From Caenorhabditis elegans (Eukaryota; Nematoda; Chromadorea; Rhabditida; Rhabditidae), in assembly GCF_000002985.6 (NCBI RefSeq), contig NC_003279.8, positions 1,116,001 to 1,180,000 of the forward strand: 64,000 bases of DNA. Reading direction: 5' to 3'. Positions 23,501 through 35,500 of this stretch are shown here, piece by piece. Position 1 is the stretch's first letter, and the number at the start of each line of letters is the position of its first letter. Made by a program: the position numbers and the translations under genes. The notes under the pieces are model-generated. The model worked only from the letters and a program-made list of their open reading frames with translations. It was not told the origin of the DNA and made no database searches.

Positions 23501-26500
23501 TAATTACATTTTATACTCAAAATTTGACGGTGATTTCAAAAAAAAAATTGTTTCCAGCCGTTTTACAAGTCGGTCAAATTTCAAATTTTAACTAATTTTT
23601 GGCCATTTTTTGAGCCGTCATAACTTTTTTTTTTGCGAAGTTGAAGTATTCAAGAAGTTTCATTATGAAATTCGGTGTTTTCAGACAATTTTGAGTCTAA
23701 TAAAGCAAAAAAACAAAATCCGACGACACCAACTTTAAAGCACAATCTCCAAACGAATCAGGATATTTCAAATACTCGCATTTTTTCTTTAAAAAAATCA
23801 ATTTATAACATTAATAAGCTCTTCCATATAAAAACGATATAGGCACGTGCTCGCTGGCTGTCTCAAAATTCACGTTTTCTCGCGGACGAGAAAACTTGAG
23901 AAATGTGAGAAAATGGCCTAGAAAATCCTGGAAGAGGAGAATTCCTCGTCAACAGCCAAAATAGCGTGTGAAAGAAGAGACGCAGACGGCAAAACGGTTA
24001 TTCTTGGCGTTTTTCACGTCCAGAGAAAAAGTAGTATCTGCGTCTCTCACGCCCAATGGATAGCGAGAGTTGGCGCCAACGTGAATTCTCAATGAGGCGC
24101 GTTTGCTTCAAAATTATGCAAAAGGACAGCCAGCGACCACGTGTATAGGCTACTGACCGCATATCTCATAGTACCCTCTGGAGGTTTCGTTTTCTGCACA
24201 ATAACCACGTATTGCATTTGAGTGATCGGCTTTGTTATCACGAATATTCGACTTTCTCCACTTGTTACCTGCAAAATATTATTTTCATATCTACTAGAAT
24301 CGAATTATTATGGGAACCCAAAATTCCGAGAAATGCGTATTTCACAACTTATTTGACGAGCAAAATATTTTGTAGCGAAAACTACAGTTACCCGTTGAAT
24401 GACTACTGTAGAACTTGTGTCGATTTACGGGATCTCGATTTTCGAAATTACTTTCTCCTTCGTTTCTTCGTATTATCTCTTTAATTTTAATACTCTATCG
24501 ATAAATAAATTATTTAAGTTCATTTCTAAAATCGGGCTCGTGTGAAGCATCACTGTATATGTGCATAAAACTTTAAAAATTCCAAAAATTAAAAGCATTT
24601 TTAATTCACTATTAATTGAAGCTACAGTACTCTTTTAAGGCCCCCACCTTTCCGCATTCAACAAAAACCCGTAAATCGACACAAGCGCTACAGTAGTCAT
24701 TTAGCGAATTATTGTAGTTTTCGATACGAGATATTTTGCGCGTCAAATATGTAGCGCAATACGCATTCTCTGAATTTTGTGTTTCCGTCACAATATTCTT
24801 ACCAATGCTCCCATTGCACGAACTTCGTTGAACGCCGAATTTCGGGATAAATTAAGGCTGTGCTGTGGTAGGGATGAGATTTGAGTGATAGTTCGATTCA
24901 TATCAACTTGTGGTGCAACGAATTGCGGTTGGAACGAAGAAATCGATCGGGTCGATGGATCGGGCAGAATCGGGCGATGGGGACCACCGAATGAGCATTT
25001 CTTCTCATGAGTTCGAGTCATTGCAATTGTTCTGGAAATCGGTTGCTTGCTTATAGATTTCCTCTTTTAGTATTGCAGTCTCTAATAGAATTGAACTCAA
25101 TATCGTTCCTCTATAAGTCTTGCATGCAAGACTAATTTTCGATTGACCTCTAGGGGGACCAGACTTATAGCGGAAATACGGTATATTGCTTATATATTAT
25201 ATTTTGAATTTATATACATATTCCATAAATCATTTAATTTAAAGTATATGTACCTATTTCCAAGGGCTACGGAAGAATTATTATAGGAACAGTGAAAGAA
25301 GTTCTAATCTCGTTAGTGAAATGTTACAATATGCAGGTGCCTGAAAAATTGATTTTTTGATCTCAGCCCTAATGCCGAAAATGCCAAAACTATGAGAAAT
25401 TAAAATTTATATCGATTTTAAAGTGTATCCGCTTTGTATGTTTTTAATGGGGTTATTCAAGTAATGATACATATAAAATGCATGTTTTTATGTACAGTTA
25501 ATACAGTTGTGAGGTTATTTTTCTAAACTTTTCTAATTTTCCGACACTACACTTAAAGGTGAAGTAGCGTCAGTGGGGGATTTTGTCTAAATAGATTTAT
25601 AATGATCCAAAACGACCGAATACCATAATGAAACACTTTAAAATTTTTTAGATTTTTCATAATTTCCGGTCAAAGTTTTGGCAAATTTCCAAAATTTTGA
25701 AAAATATGAGTTTTTGAGGAAATCCAAAGCAAAGCCGCATGTTTCGACCCCTATAATGTTTTAATACAAATAATTAAAACAAAACTACTGTAGAAAAAAT
25801 GTACGAAAAACATTTTTTTGTCCAAAAATTTACTTGCAAAATGCAAAAACTGAGTAATAATTGTCACTTTTGTCACTTGACACTAAATAAAAAAATTTCA
25901 AAATTTTTTGAAAAGTTTTATTATGATATTCGGTCATTTTAGGACCATAGGAGTAGTTTTAACACTTTCCCCACTGGCGCTACTCTACCGTTAAAAAAAG
26001 AAAATCACCATCTTTTGCAATTTAAAATTTTAAGTTTCTCGAGATTTGAAAATCGCGCCGAAACTTTTTCCAATATATACAAACCTAAAATGCAGATCAC
26101 AAAACCGGCACTTGAATGGCATTTCTCCAGTATGAATTCTCATATGCACAACTAGAGTCTTCTTCTCGTAGAACGACTTATCGCATACTGTACACTGATA
26201 TTGTGGTGGAGCATCCGAGTGTGTCTGCATATGCGTGGTTAATGTGGATTTCACACGGAAGCTCATCGAACACGTCGGACACTTAAAGTCTCGGGCTCCT
26301 GTAAATTGAGACAATTTTTGGAATATTTTATAAGGTTTTTCCAATTTCCGGGCAATTTCCACTGACAATTTTTTTTCAAACTCCGAATTTATACAAAAAA
26401 AAACGAATTTTTGAAAAATTATATGGCACAAATTAAAAAAAAAAAAAAAATTTTTAAGAATTTTTGGAAAAAAAAAAGATTTTTTGAATAACTTACAGTA

Positions 26501-29500
26501 ATTTTTAATTCTTAATAGAAATTATGTGTTTTTTAAATGAAAATTGGCATAATTTAATTTACTCTAGTTTCGGTTTTTTTCGTACTTTTTAAATATATTT
26601 TTCGATTTTCACACGGGGTTCTGGCCTTCCCCACTGAATTTTTCGCGCTCTATTGACAATCGCCTGCCGGACAACGCGTGGGAAAGTGTCGTGTACTCCA
26701 CACGGACAAATACATTTAGTTTTACAACTAAAATCGAGCCGCGACGCGACACGCAACGCGCCGTAAATCTACCCCGGATATGTCCTGGCCTAGTTCGGCA
26801 AAAACTCTTCCATTTCAATTTATGAGGGAAGCCATGAAATCCGTGTCTAAATATTTAAAAATTTAAAAATTCCAGTTTTTCGATTTTTTTTTTGTTGAAA
26901 TCTATTTTTCCAGTTTCCAAAAGAAATTTAAAACTTAAATTTTTCGAATTTTTCGAGCAAAAAAAAAATTTCCACTGACAATTTCGATTCAAATAATGCT
27001 GGAAAAATTAATTTATTTAAAAAAATCCAATATTTGAAAAATTCATTTTTTTTTTGAATTTTTGCAAAAAAAAGTGAAAGTTTCAACTTTTTGCGTATTT
27101 TTCAATGTAAAAAAAATTGAATTTTTCGGTAATAAAATTTTTTTTTAAATAAAAAACTATTGTTTTTTTCGTAAATTTTTCCGATTTTTGGGAAAAAAAA
27201 TATTTTTCCAATCATTTTTATACATACCAACTTTTCGGTTTTCAACCCTAAAAAAAAACGAAAATTTCACTATTTTTTGTCCCGAAATTCAAAAAATCTG
27301 GAAATTTCAATTTTTTCTGTCAATTTCGAATACTCCAAAAATAATTGCCTGCATGTATTCTCATATGGCGATCCAAATCGTTCTTTCTTGTCAACACTTT
27401 CAAGCATTGCGGACATTCGTGACCTTTCTTCACTTGCTGCTGAATTGTTGTGACAGGAGTTGTGGATGGAATGATTGCCAGAGCAAGAGAATCAGATGGA
27501 GCAGATGTGATTGGAATGAGGTCATTTGTTGAGGGTTTCCTGGAATACATACAGTGCTGGCGGCCAAAAAGATATCCACTTTCAGTTTTTTGATGATTTC
27601 GATATTTTTTCAAATAAGTATAACTCCAAAACTAGAAATTCTATCAAAAAACTTTCAACTGGTAAAGTATAGCCCGTGATCAGGTCTATATGTTTTTACA
27701 TGTTTAAACGATTTACTAAAATCATGACAAGTAATAAAGCGGTCGACATCTCGTGAGTCCGTTTTTGATGATGATTACTAAAACGACTGTAACTCAAGAA
27801 ACATATTTTTAATGGAAGGCTTGTGAAAGTAACACGATGTTCATATACATTTTTCATTGTTTGAACATATTAACTTTGTCCTAAAACCTCCATTAAAAAA
27901 TATGTGAGCTGAAACTAGTGTCTCATAAGACACTGTTCAGACGCTATGTTCAAAAATCAGGTTTGTTGGATTGAAAATATTGTTTCCGACAATTTTTGTG
28001 AAGAACTGATGTTGTTATTATATTTGAACTATACATATTAACCAATAAACAGAATTCAGAAAAAATCAACTATTTATGAGAAATAAGCTCGAAATTACCC
28101 TACACCTTTTCTCTTTGAACACTCTTGTCTTTTTTAATGGAGGTTTCAGGACAAAGTTAAGGCTTGTGAAAGTAACACGATGTTTATATGATTTTTCATT
28201 GTTTGAACATATTAACTTTGTCCTGAAACCTCCATTAAAAAAGACAAGAGTGTTCAAAGAGAAAAGGTGTAGGGTAATTTCGAGCTTATTTCTCATAAAT
28301 AGTTGATTTTTTCTGAATTCTGTTTATTGGTTAATATGTATAGTTCAAATATAATAACAACATCAGTTCTTCACAAAAATTGTCGGAAACAATATTTTCA
28401 ATCCAACAAACCTGATTTTTGAACATAGCGTCTGAACAGTGTCTTATGAGACACTAGTTTCAGCTCACATATTTTTTAATGGAGGTATCAGGACAAAGTT
28501 AATATGTTCAAACAATAAAAATTTATATGAACATCGTGTTACTTTCACAAGCCTTCCATTAAAAATATGTTTCTTGAGTTACAGTCGTTTTAGTAATCAT
28601 CATCAAAAACGGACTCACGAGATGTCGGCCGCTTTATTACTTGTCATGATTTTAGTGAATCGTTTAAACATGTAAAAACATATAGACCTGATCACGGGCT
28701 ATACTTTACCAGTTGAAAGTTTTTTGATAGAATTTCTAGTTTTGGAGTTATATTAGGTCTCCAAATAAGTTCCGGGTCAAAAATCATAACTTTGTTCGCT
28801 GCAAATCGATTTTTATGAAACTTTGAGAATTTATGTTATCAACTATGATCTTTCATTTGACAATTGTCACAAAAGTTTTTGACCACCCGAAGTGTCCTAA
28901 CTCGGAGCCAATTTTTTTCGGGCATTTTACAGAAAAAATTTTTTTTTCGAAAATTCTAGATTTTTTTTTACAAAAATGATGTAACCAAGTGTAAACCATT
29001 TTTACACATAAAATTCATTTTAGTTTGAAATTCGAATATCAAGAAATATTCAAAAAACTAAAAAATTATCCGAAAAAATTATATTTTCTATTATCATTTT
29101 AGTGTATCAAACTAAACGGATGTGTTTTGTATGTGTAAAAGTAGTTAACACTTGGTTACATCATTTTTGTAGAAAAAATCTAGAATTTTCGACAAAAAAT
29201 TTTTTCGAAGATTTTTGGACGATCAACCAAAAAAAATTTTTTGGACGGATTTTTTTCCAAACTTTTGTCGTTTTCTAATAATGTATTCTAAACAAAGCAA
29301 AATCCGCACACAAACATCAATTCAAAGCTGAAAAGAACCGAGATCTGAAAAATGCCTGAAAAAATTGGCTCCGAGTTAGGCCACTTGGGGTGGTCAAAAA
29401 CTTTTGTGACAATTGTCAAATGAAAGATCATGGTTGGTTGATAATATAAATTCCCAAAGTTTCATAAAAATCGATTTGCAGCGAACAAAGTTATGATTTT

Positions 29501-32500
29501 TGACCCGGAACTTATTTGGAGACCTTATACTTATTTGAAAAAATATCGAAACCATCAAAAAACAGAAGTGTGGATATCTTTTTGGCCAGTACTGTATTTA
29601 TATTCATATGTTTAGTATGTAGGCACAACAAAATTTTCACCGAATTTTAACAGTCTAAATGCATAAGCCTAAGAGCCTTGAGCCTAAGCCACCAGATTGT
29701 TTCAAAAAACTAACATAAACTGAAGATGAATACGTGGCCTTGCAAATAAATGTACACTTCTCAAATGATTGGCAGCTTCCGATGCTCCACGAATTCTCGA
29801 CTCACATATCGGACACGTCACTATTCCGTACGAATGATCAGTGTCTGTGTCGCTTCTGAAAAGTGTTTGAAAATAAAAAAATTAATTTTTCTCGAAGTTC
29901 ACGTGGAGAAATTTTGAAATTTTTTTAAAAAAAATTTTAAAAAAACTTGAATTAATTTTAATTGTTTTAAAATTATTTTTAAAAAAATGATTTCCTATTT
30001 TTGCGATTTTTTTTGTTGGAATTTTTCGATTATCGGAAAAAAAATTATATATAGATTTTTTGAAATATCTTTTATTTTTGAATTCTTAAAAAATTGAAAA
30101 ATCGATTTTTTGCGCGATTTCCTCCTGATTTTTCAGATTTTTCGTAGTAAAACTCCTCCAAACCCCAAATTTTTCGGCGCAAAATTTAAAATTTCCAAAA
30201 AAATGCAATATATTAAAAAACAATTTCTCAAATTAAGCGCACAATTCAATTTTTTTCTGAAAAAAAAACCTGCGTGCAATTAAAAAATTTTTTTTCGATT
30301 ATCGAAATAATTCCTTTTTTTTAAATTTTTTTCGCAATTTTTTAACAGTTTTATACAACAAAAAAATCAATAACACTTTAGATTTTTATTCAAATTTAAA
30401 TTTTTTAAATAAATTTTTGTAAAATAATTTTTTTTTTAATTTTCGATTTTCGAAAAAAAATTTCAATTTATTCACAAAATGCAAAATTTTAAAAAACAAA
30501 ATTTTCACGGGGTTCTGGCCTTCCTCATCGAATTTTTCGCGCTCCATTGAGAATCGTCCGCCGGACGGGAAAGTCGTGTACTCCACAGTGTGGAGTCCAC
30601 ACGGACAAATACATTTAGTTTTACAACTAACATCGAGCCGCGACGCGACACGCAACGCGCCGTAAATCTACCCGAGATATGGCCTGCCTAGTTCGGCCAA
30701 AACTCTACCATTTCAACTTATGAGGGAAGCCAGAAATCCGTGAAAAAATGTCTCAAAAATCACGGATTTCTGGCTTCCCTCATAAATTAATATGGAAGAG
30801 TTTTTGCCGAACTAGGCCAGGCCATATCTGGGGTAGAATTACGGCGCGTTGCGTGTCGCGTCGCGGCTCGATGTTAGTTGTAAAACTAAATGTATTTGTC
30901 CGTGTGGAGTACACGACTTTCCCATCCGGCGGGCAATTGTCAATGGAACGCAAAAAAATCATGAGGAAGGCCAGAACCCCGTGAAAAAAAAAATTTTTCG
31001 AAAAAATTGTTCAAATCCGATTTTTAGAGCGATTTTCTCTGAATTTTTCAAATTTTTTGTAGTATAAATCCTCCAAAACCACCCACCCCTGCCAATGATC
31101 GCATAACATTTCAATATTATTATACAAATGATGGCAAACTTCACAACGAATTGGCTGTTCTGCATCGCTAAGAATCGGTTGTATTGTATATCGAATATCC
31201 CCTTGATCCTCTTGACTAATAACCTCCTCTTCAACAACTCCACTATCCATCCATTCTGTAACAGAGTGTGCTCGGTGAGCATGTTCATCATCATCCCCTT
31301 CATTTTGATCCGCTGCCAGTCCATACTCGGCGAATGATTGTGCCGACATTGCCATCGTTCGATCCACGTGGACGACGCATTGATAGTTCGTATCACCACC
31401 ATGACTAATACGTGTGTGTTGTTTTAGAGCGACACGACTATGGAAGACTTGTGGACAATGAGCACACTGAATCGGCTGACGATCGTGAACTTCGGCGTGG
31501 AGGGATAAAAGTTGCGCGGTACGGAATGATTTGTGACACGTCCAACAGAGATGTGACTTGCGGGGAAGGTGTCGGGCACGGTGTTCTGAATTGAAGCGGG
31601 GAATTTGAAATATTACGGGAACGAAAGAAAATTCTGAGAATGCGTATTGCACAACATATTTGACGCGCAAAATCCATCTCAGAGCGAAAACTACAGTAAT
31701 TCGCTAAATGACGCTTATCGAGCACGGTGTTCTGAATTGGGGGAATGTTTTTTGAAATTAGGAAATTCAAAATTACCACATAAGGTCAAATAAGTTTACG
31801 AACATGAATATACATAGTTGCATTTAAAGGTGGTCTAGTCGAAGGTTTTTCAATTTTCAAAAATTTTCATTTTTTCGTATTGAAAAAAATGTATTTATTG
31901 AATTTTAGAGAAAACTTTTTCATGCCATTTTTCGATATTTTTAAAAAATTTCTCGTCTTTTTTTCCATAATTTTTTAATTTTCAGAGAAAAAAATCGTGA
32001 GTTTTCCTTATTTTATCGTCTTTGTTTGATTTTCTGGGTTTTCAAAAAATCACCAAAGTTCTACCAAAACCATGTTTTAAAGTGGTATAGTCGAATTGTT
32101 TTTATTGCTTTATTAGACTTAAAATTGTCTGAAAACACCGAATTTCATAATGAAACTTCTTGAAAACTTCAACTTCTCAAAAAAAAAAGTTACGACGACT
32201 CAAAAAATGGCCTAAAATTAGTTAAAATTTGAAATTTGACCGACTTGTCAAGCGGCTGGAAACTGCCTTTTTTGAAATCACCGTCAAATTTTGAGTATAC
32301 AAATTAATTATCTTGCGTTTTCAACTCGATATAAGTACATTTTAAGTCGATGGATCACCAGAAGTTACCAAATGTTACCAAATCAGGTAATCCATCGGCC
32401 TTGAATGTACCTAAATCGAGTTGAAAATGCAAGATAATTAACTTGTATACTCAATATTTGAAGGTGATTTCAAAAAAAAAAATAGTTTCCAGCCGCTTGA

Positions 32501-35500
32501 CAAGTCGGTCAAATTTCAAAATTTAACTAATTTTAGGTCACTTTTTTGAGCCGCCATAACTTTTTTTTTTTGAGAAGTTTTCAAGAAGTTTCATTGTGAA
32601 ATTCGGTGTTTTCAGACAATTTTGAGAATAATAAAGCAATGAAAACAATTCGACTTTACCACTTTAAAACATGGTTTTGGTAGAACTTTGGTGATTTTTG
32701 GAAAACCCAGAAAATCAAACAGAGACGATAAAATAAGGAAAAATCACGATTTTTTTCTCTGAAAATTAAAAAATAGAGGAAAAAAAAGACGAGAAATTGT
32801 TTTTTAGAAAAACCGAAAAATGGCATGAAAAAGTTTTCTCTAAAATTCAATAAATACTTTTTTTTCAATACGAAAAAATGAAAATTTTTGAAAATTGAAA
32901 AACCCCTTACTATTAGTAAAATATAAAAATCGAACAAAAACTTAAAAAAAAAATTTCTTATGAATATATTTTTTAAAAAATATATTTAATATTTTTAATT
33001 GGAAATTTTTCAGATAAATTAGGTCTCCAAATAAGTTCCGGGTCAAAAATCATAACTTTGTTCGCTGCGTATCATTTTTTATGAAACTTTGGGAATTTAA
33101 GTTATCATCCATGATCTTTCATTTGACAATTGTCACAAAATTTTTTGACCACCCCAAGTGGCCTAACTCGGAGCCAATTTTTTCAGGCATTTTTCAGATC
33201 TCGGTTCTTTTCAGGTTTCAATTGAGCTTTGTGCGCGGATTTTGCTTTGTTTAGAATACATTATTAGAAAACAACAAAAGTTTGGAAAAAATCCGCCCAA
33301 AAAAATTTTTTTTTGGTTGGTCGTCAAAAAATGTTCAAAAAAATTTTTGTCGAAAATTCTAGATTTTTTATACAAAAATGATGTAACCAAGTGTAAACTA
33401 TTTTTACACATATAAATCATTTGAGTTAAAAATTTGAAATTGTATGTGTAAAAATAGTTTGCACTTGGTTACATCATTTTTGTATAAAAAATCAAGAATT
33501 TTCGACAAAAATTTTTTTGAAGATTTTTTGACGATCGACAAAAAAATTGTTTTTGGACGGATTTTTTTTCCAAACTTTTGTTGTTTTCTAATAATGTATT
33601 CTAAACAAAGCAAAATCCGCACACAAAGCTCAATTGAAAACTGAAAAGAAGCGAGATCTGAAAAATGCCTGAAAAAATTGGTTCCGAGTTAGGCCACTTG
33701 GGGTGGTCAAAAACTTTTGTGACAATTGTCAAATGAAAGATCATAGTTGATAACATAAATTCTCAAAGTTTCATAAAAATCGATTTGCAGCGAACAAAGT
33801 TATGATTTTTGACCCGGAACTTATTTGGAGACCTAATACATATTTTAAATTGGAAGTTTTTCAGATATATATTTCATAAAAATAAATAAATTTCCGTTGT
33901 TGTACCTTTAATCTGTCGTGCAGTGGTAAGCCTCTGCGGTGGTTTACACTGCCGACAAATGAGCACACGATTCGTCTGCTGCTGAGCCATCATCATGGCG
34001 TGGTGCCTCGTCGCGAATTTCCGATTACAAATGTGATCCTCGTAGACTTGACGTGAGGAGAATTTCTGATTGCACACAGCGCAAATCACCGAGTGCTGCT
34101 CATCAAGATGCTGTCTGTATTCTTGTTGGCTGAAGAAATTCAGGTCACAAAGAGCACAAAATGGCTGATGATGATGCTCCTGCTGTTGCTCCTCCTCTTC
34201 GAAATGCTTCTGCATATGCCAGACAAGTGAGGCGCGGAGCACAAAACTCTTGTCACAATACGTGCATTTTCGCTCGCCGCCGCCACCACCGTGTAGAAGA
34301 AGAGCATCCCGCCAGCGGTGCTCCGCGAGCAAATGGAATCGGCGATGTTTTTCGAGCATTTTCGCGTCGCGGAACTCTCGTTTACACGTTTTGCACACAT
34401 GGCGCTTGTAGATCGGAAGAGGTTTTGTCGGGATTTTCAGTGTATCCGTCCGGAGGTGACAGGCTCTTTTGTGAGCGGTCAGTGAGCCCAATTTCTTGAA
34501 TACTGTCGGGCAGTCGGGGCATTGAAATTGGCATTGATCACGGGAATCCTGTTCGATTGGGTGGATTTTTAGCATGTGACGGTCATGGTTGGAGCGCTGG
34601 AAATTTTTTAATTCGCTAAAAAAATAAATTCGCTGAAAATAGTTTTTTTTCTGATTTTAGTAAAATTTGTCGTAAAAATTTTGCGAAAAACAGAAACAAT
34701 TTAAAAAAAAAAAAAAAAATATCACCGAAATTCCTAAAAAAAAACTTTTTTTTTGAAAAAAAGACCGCTTTTTCTCCGGAAATTTTCTCTTTTTTTCCAA
34801 AAAATGATTTTTTTTTCTGATTTTTGCAAAGTTTGTTCAGAAAAAAACGTTTTTTAACTTGAATTTGGCTGAATTTTTTGCAAATGATTACATTTTTTTT
34901 TTCTAAATTTTTCTTAAAATGTCACAAAAAAATGTATTTTTTCTAATTTTTCTAATTTTCGCAAAATTTTTTGAAATTTTTACAAAAAAAAAACATTTTT
35001 CGTATAAAAAAACCTTTTTTTTCAGTAAAAAACTGGGAAAGTTAGAAAAATAAAAATTTTTGTGACGTTTAGATAGAATTCAAATTTTATTAAAAATATA
35101 GCAAAATAAAATTTAAAAAATAAAAAAGAAAGAAAAATAAATTTGGGAAAAAAATAATAACTCTTGGAAAAACAGGTCTTTCTTTTTAAAAATATCGCAC
35201 TTTTTCATGATTTTTGGCAATTTTTTGCTTTTTTTACAGTATTTCACTGCAACTTTTTCCTCACGAGGGACGAGGAAAAGTGGTTTCTAGGCCATGGCCG
35301 AGGGGCCGACAAGTTTCAGCGGCCATTTATCTTGCTTTGTTTTCCGCCTGTTTTCTTTCGTTTTTCATCGATTTTTTTCGTTTTTTCTTAATAAAACTGA
35401 TAAATAAATATTTTCTGCAGGCGCTAAAGCAATTTCCAAGTGAAAAAATTATGTATTCAGTGGGCAAGCAGCGGTGAAAGTGGTCAATGCAATATGATGG

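Noticed and set aside
24812..26431. Separate small zinc-finger genes on the minus strand
   Set aside because: Each block has splice signals and compatible phases, so they are exons of one gene.
28066..28306. Pair of 76-codon frames MRNKLEITLHLF on both strands
   Set aside because: Produced by the palindromic Tc1-like element; both strands give the same start because of the symmetry.
29700..29722. GC donor for zinc-finger exon 7 at CAAG/GCCACG
   Set aside because: Phase fits, but the GTTAGT donor at 29714 also keeps phase 2 and is a standard GT site; preferred, though uncertain.
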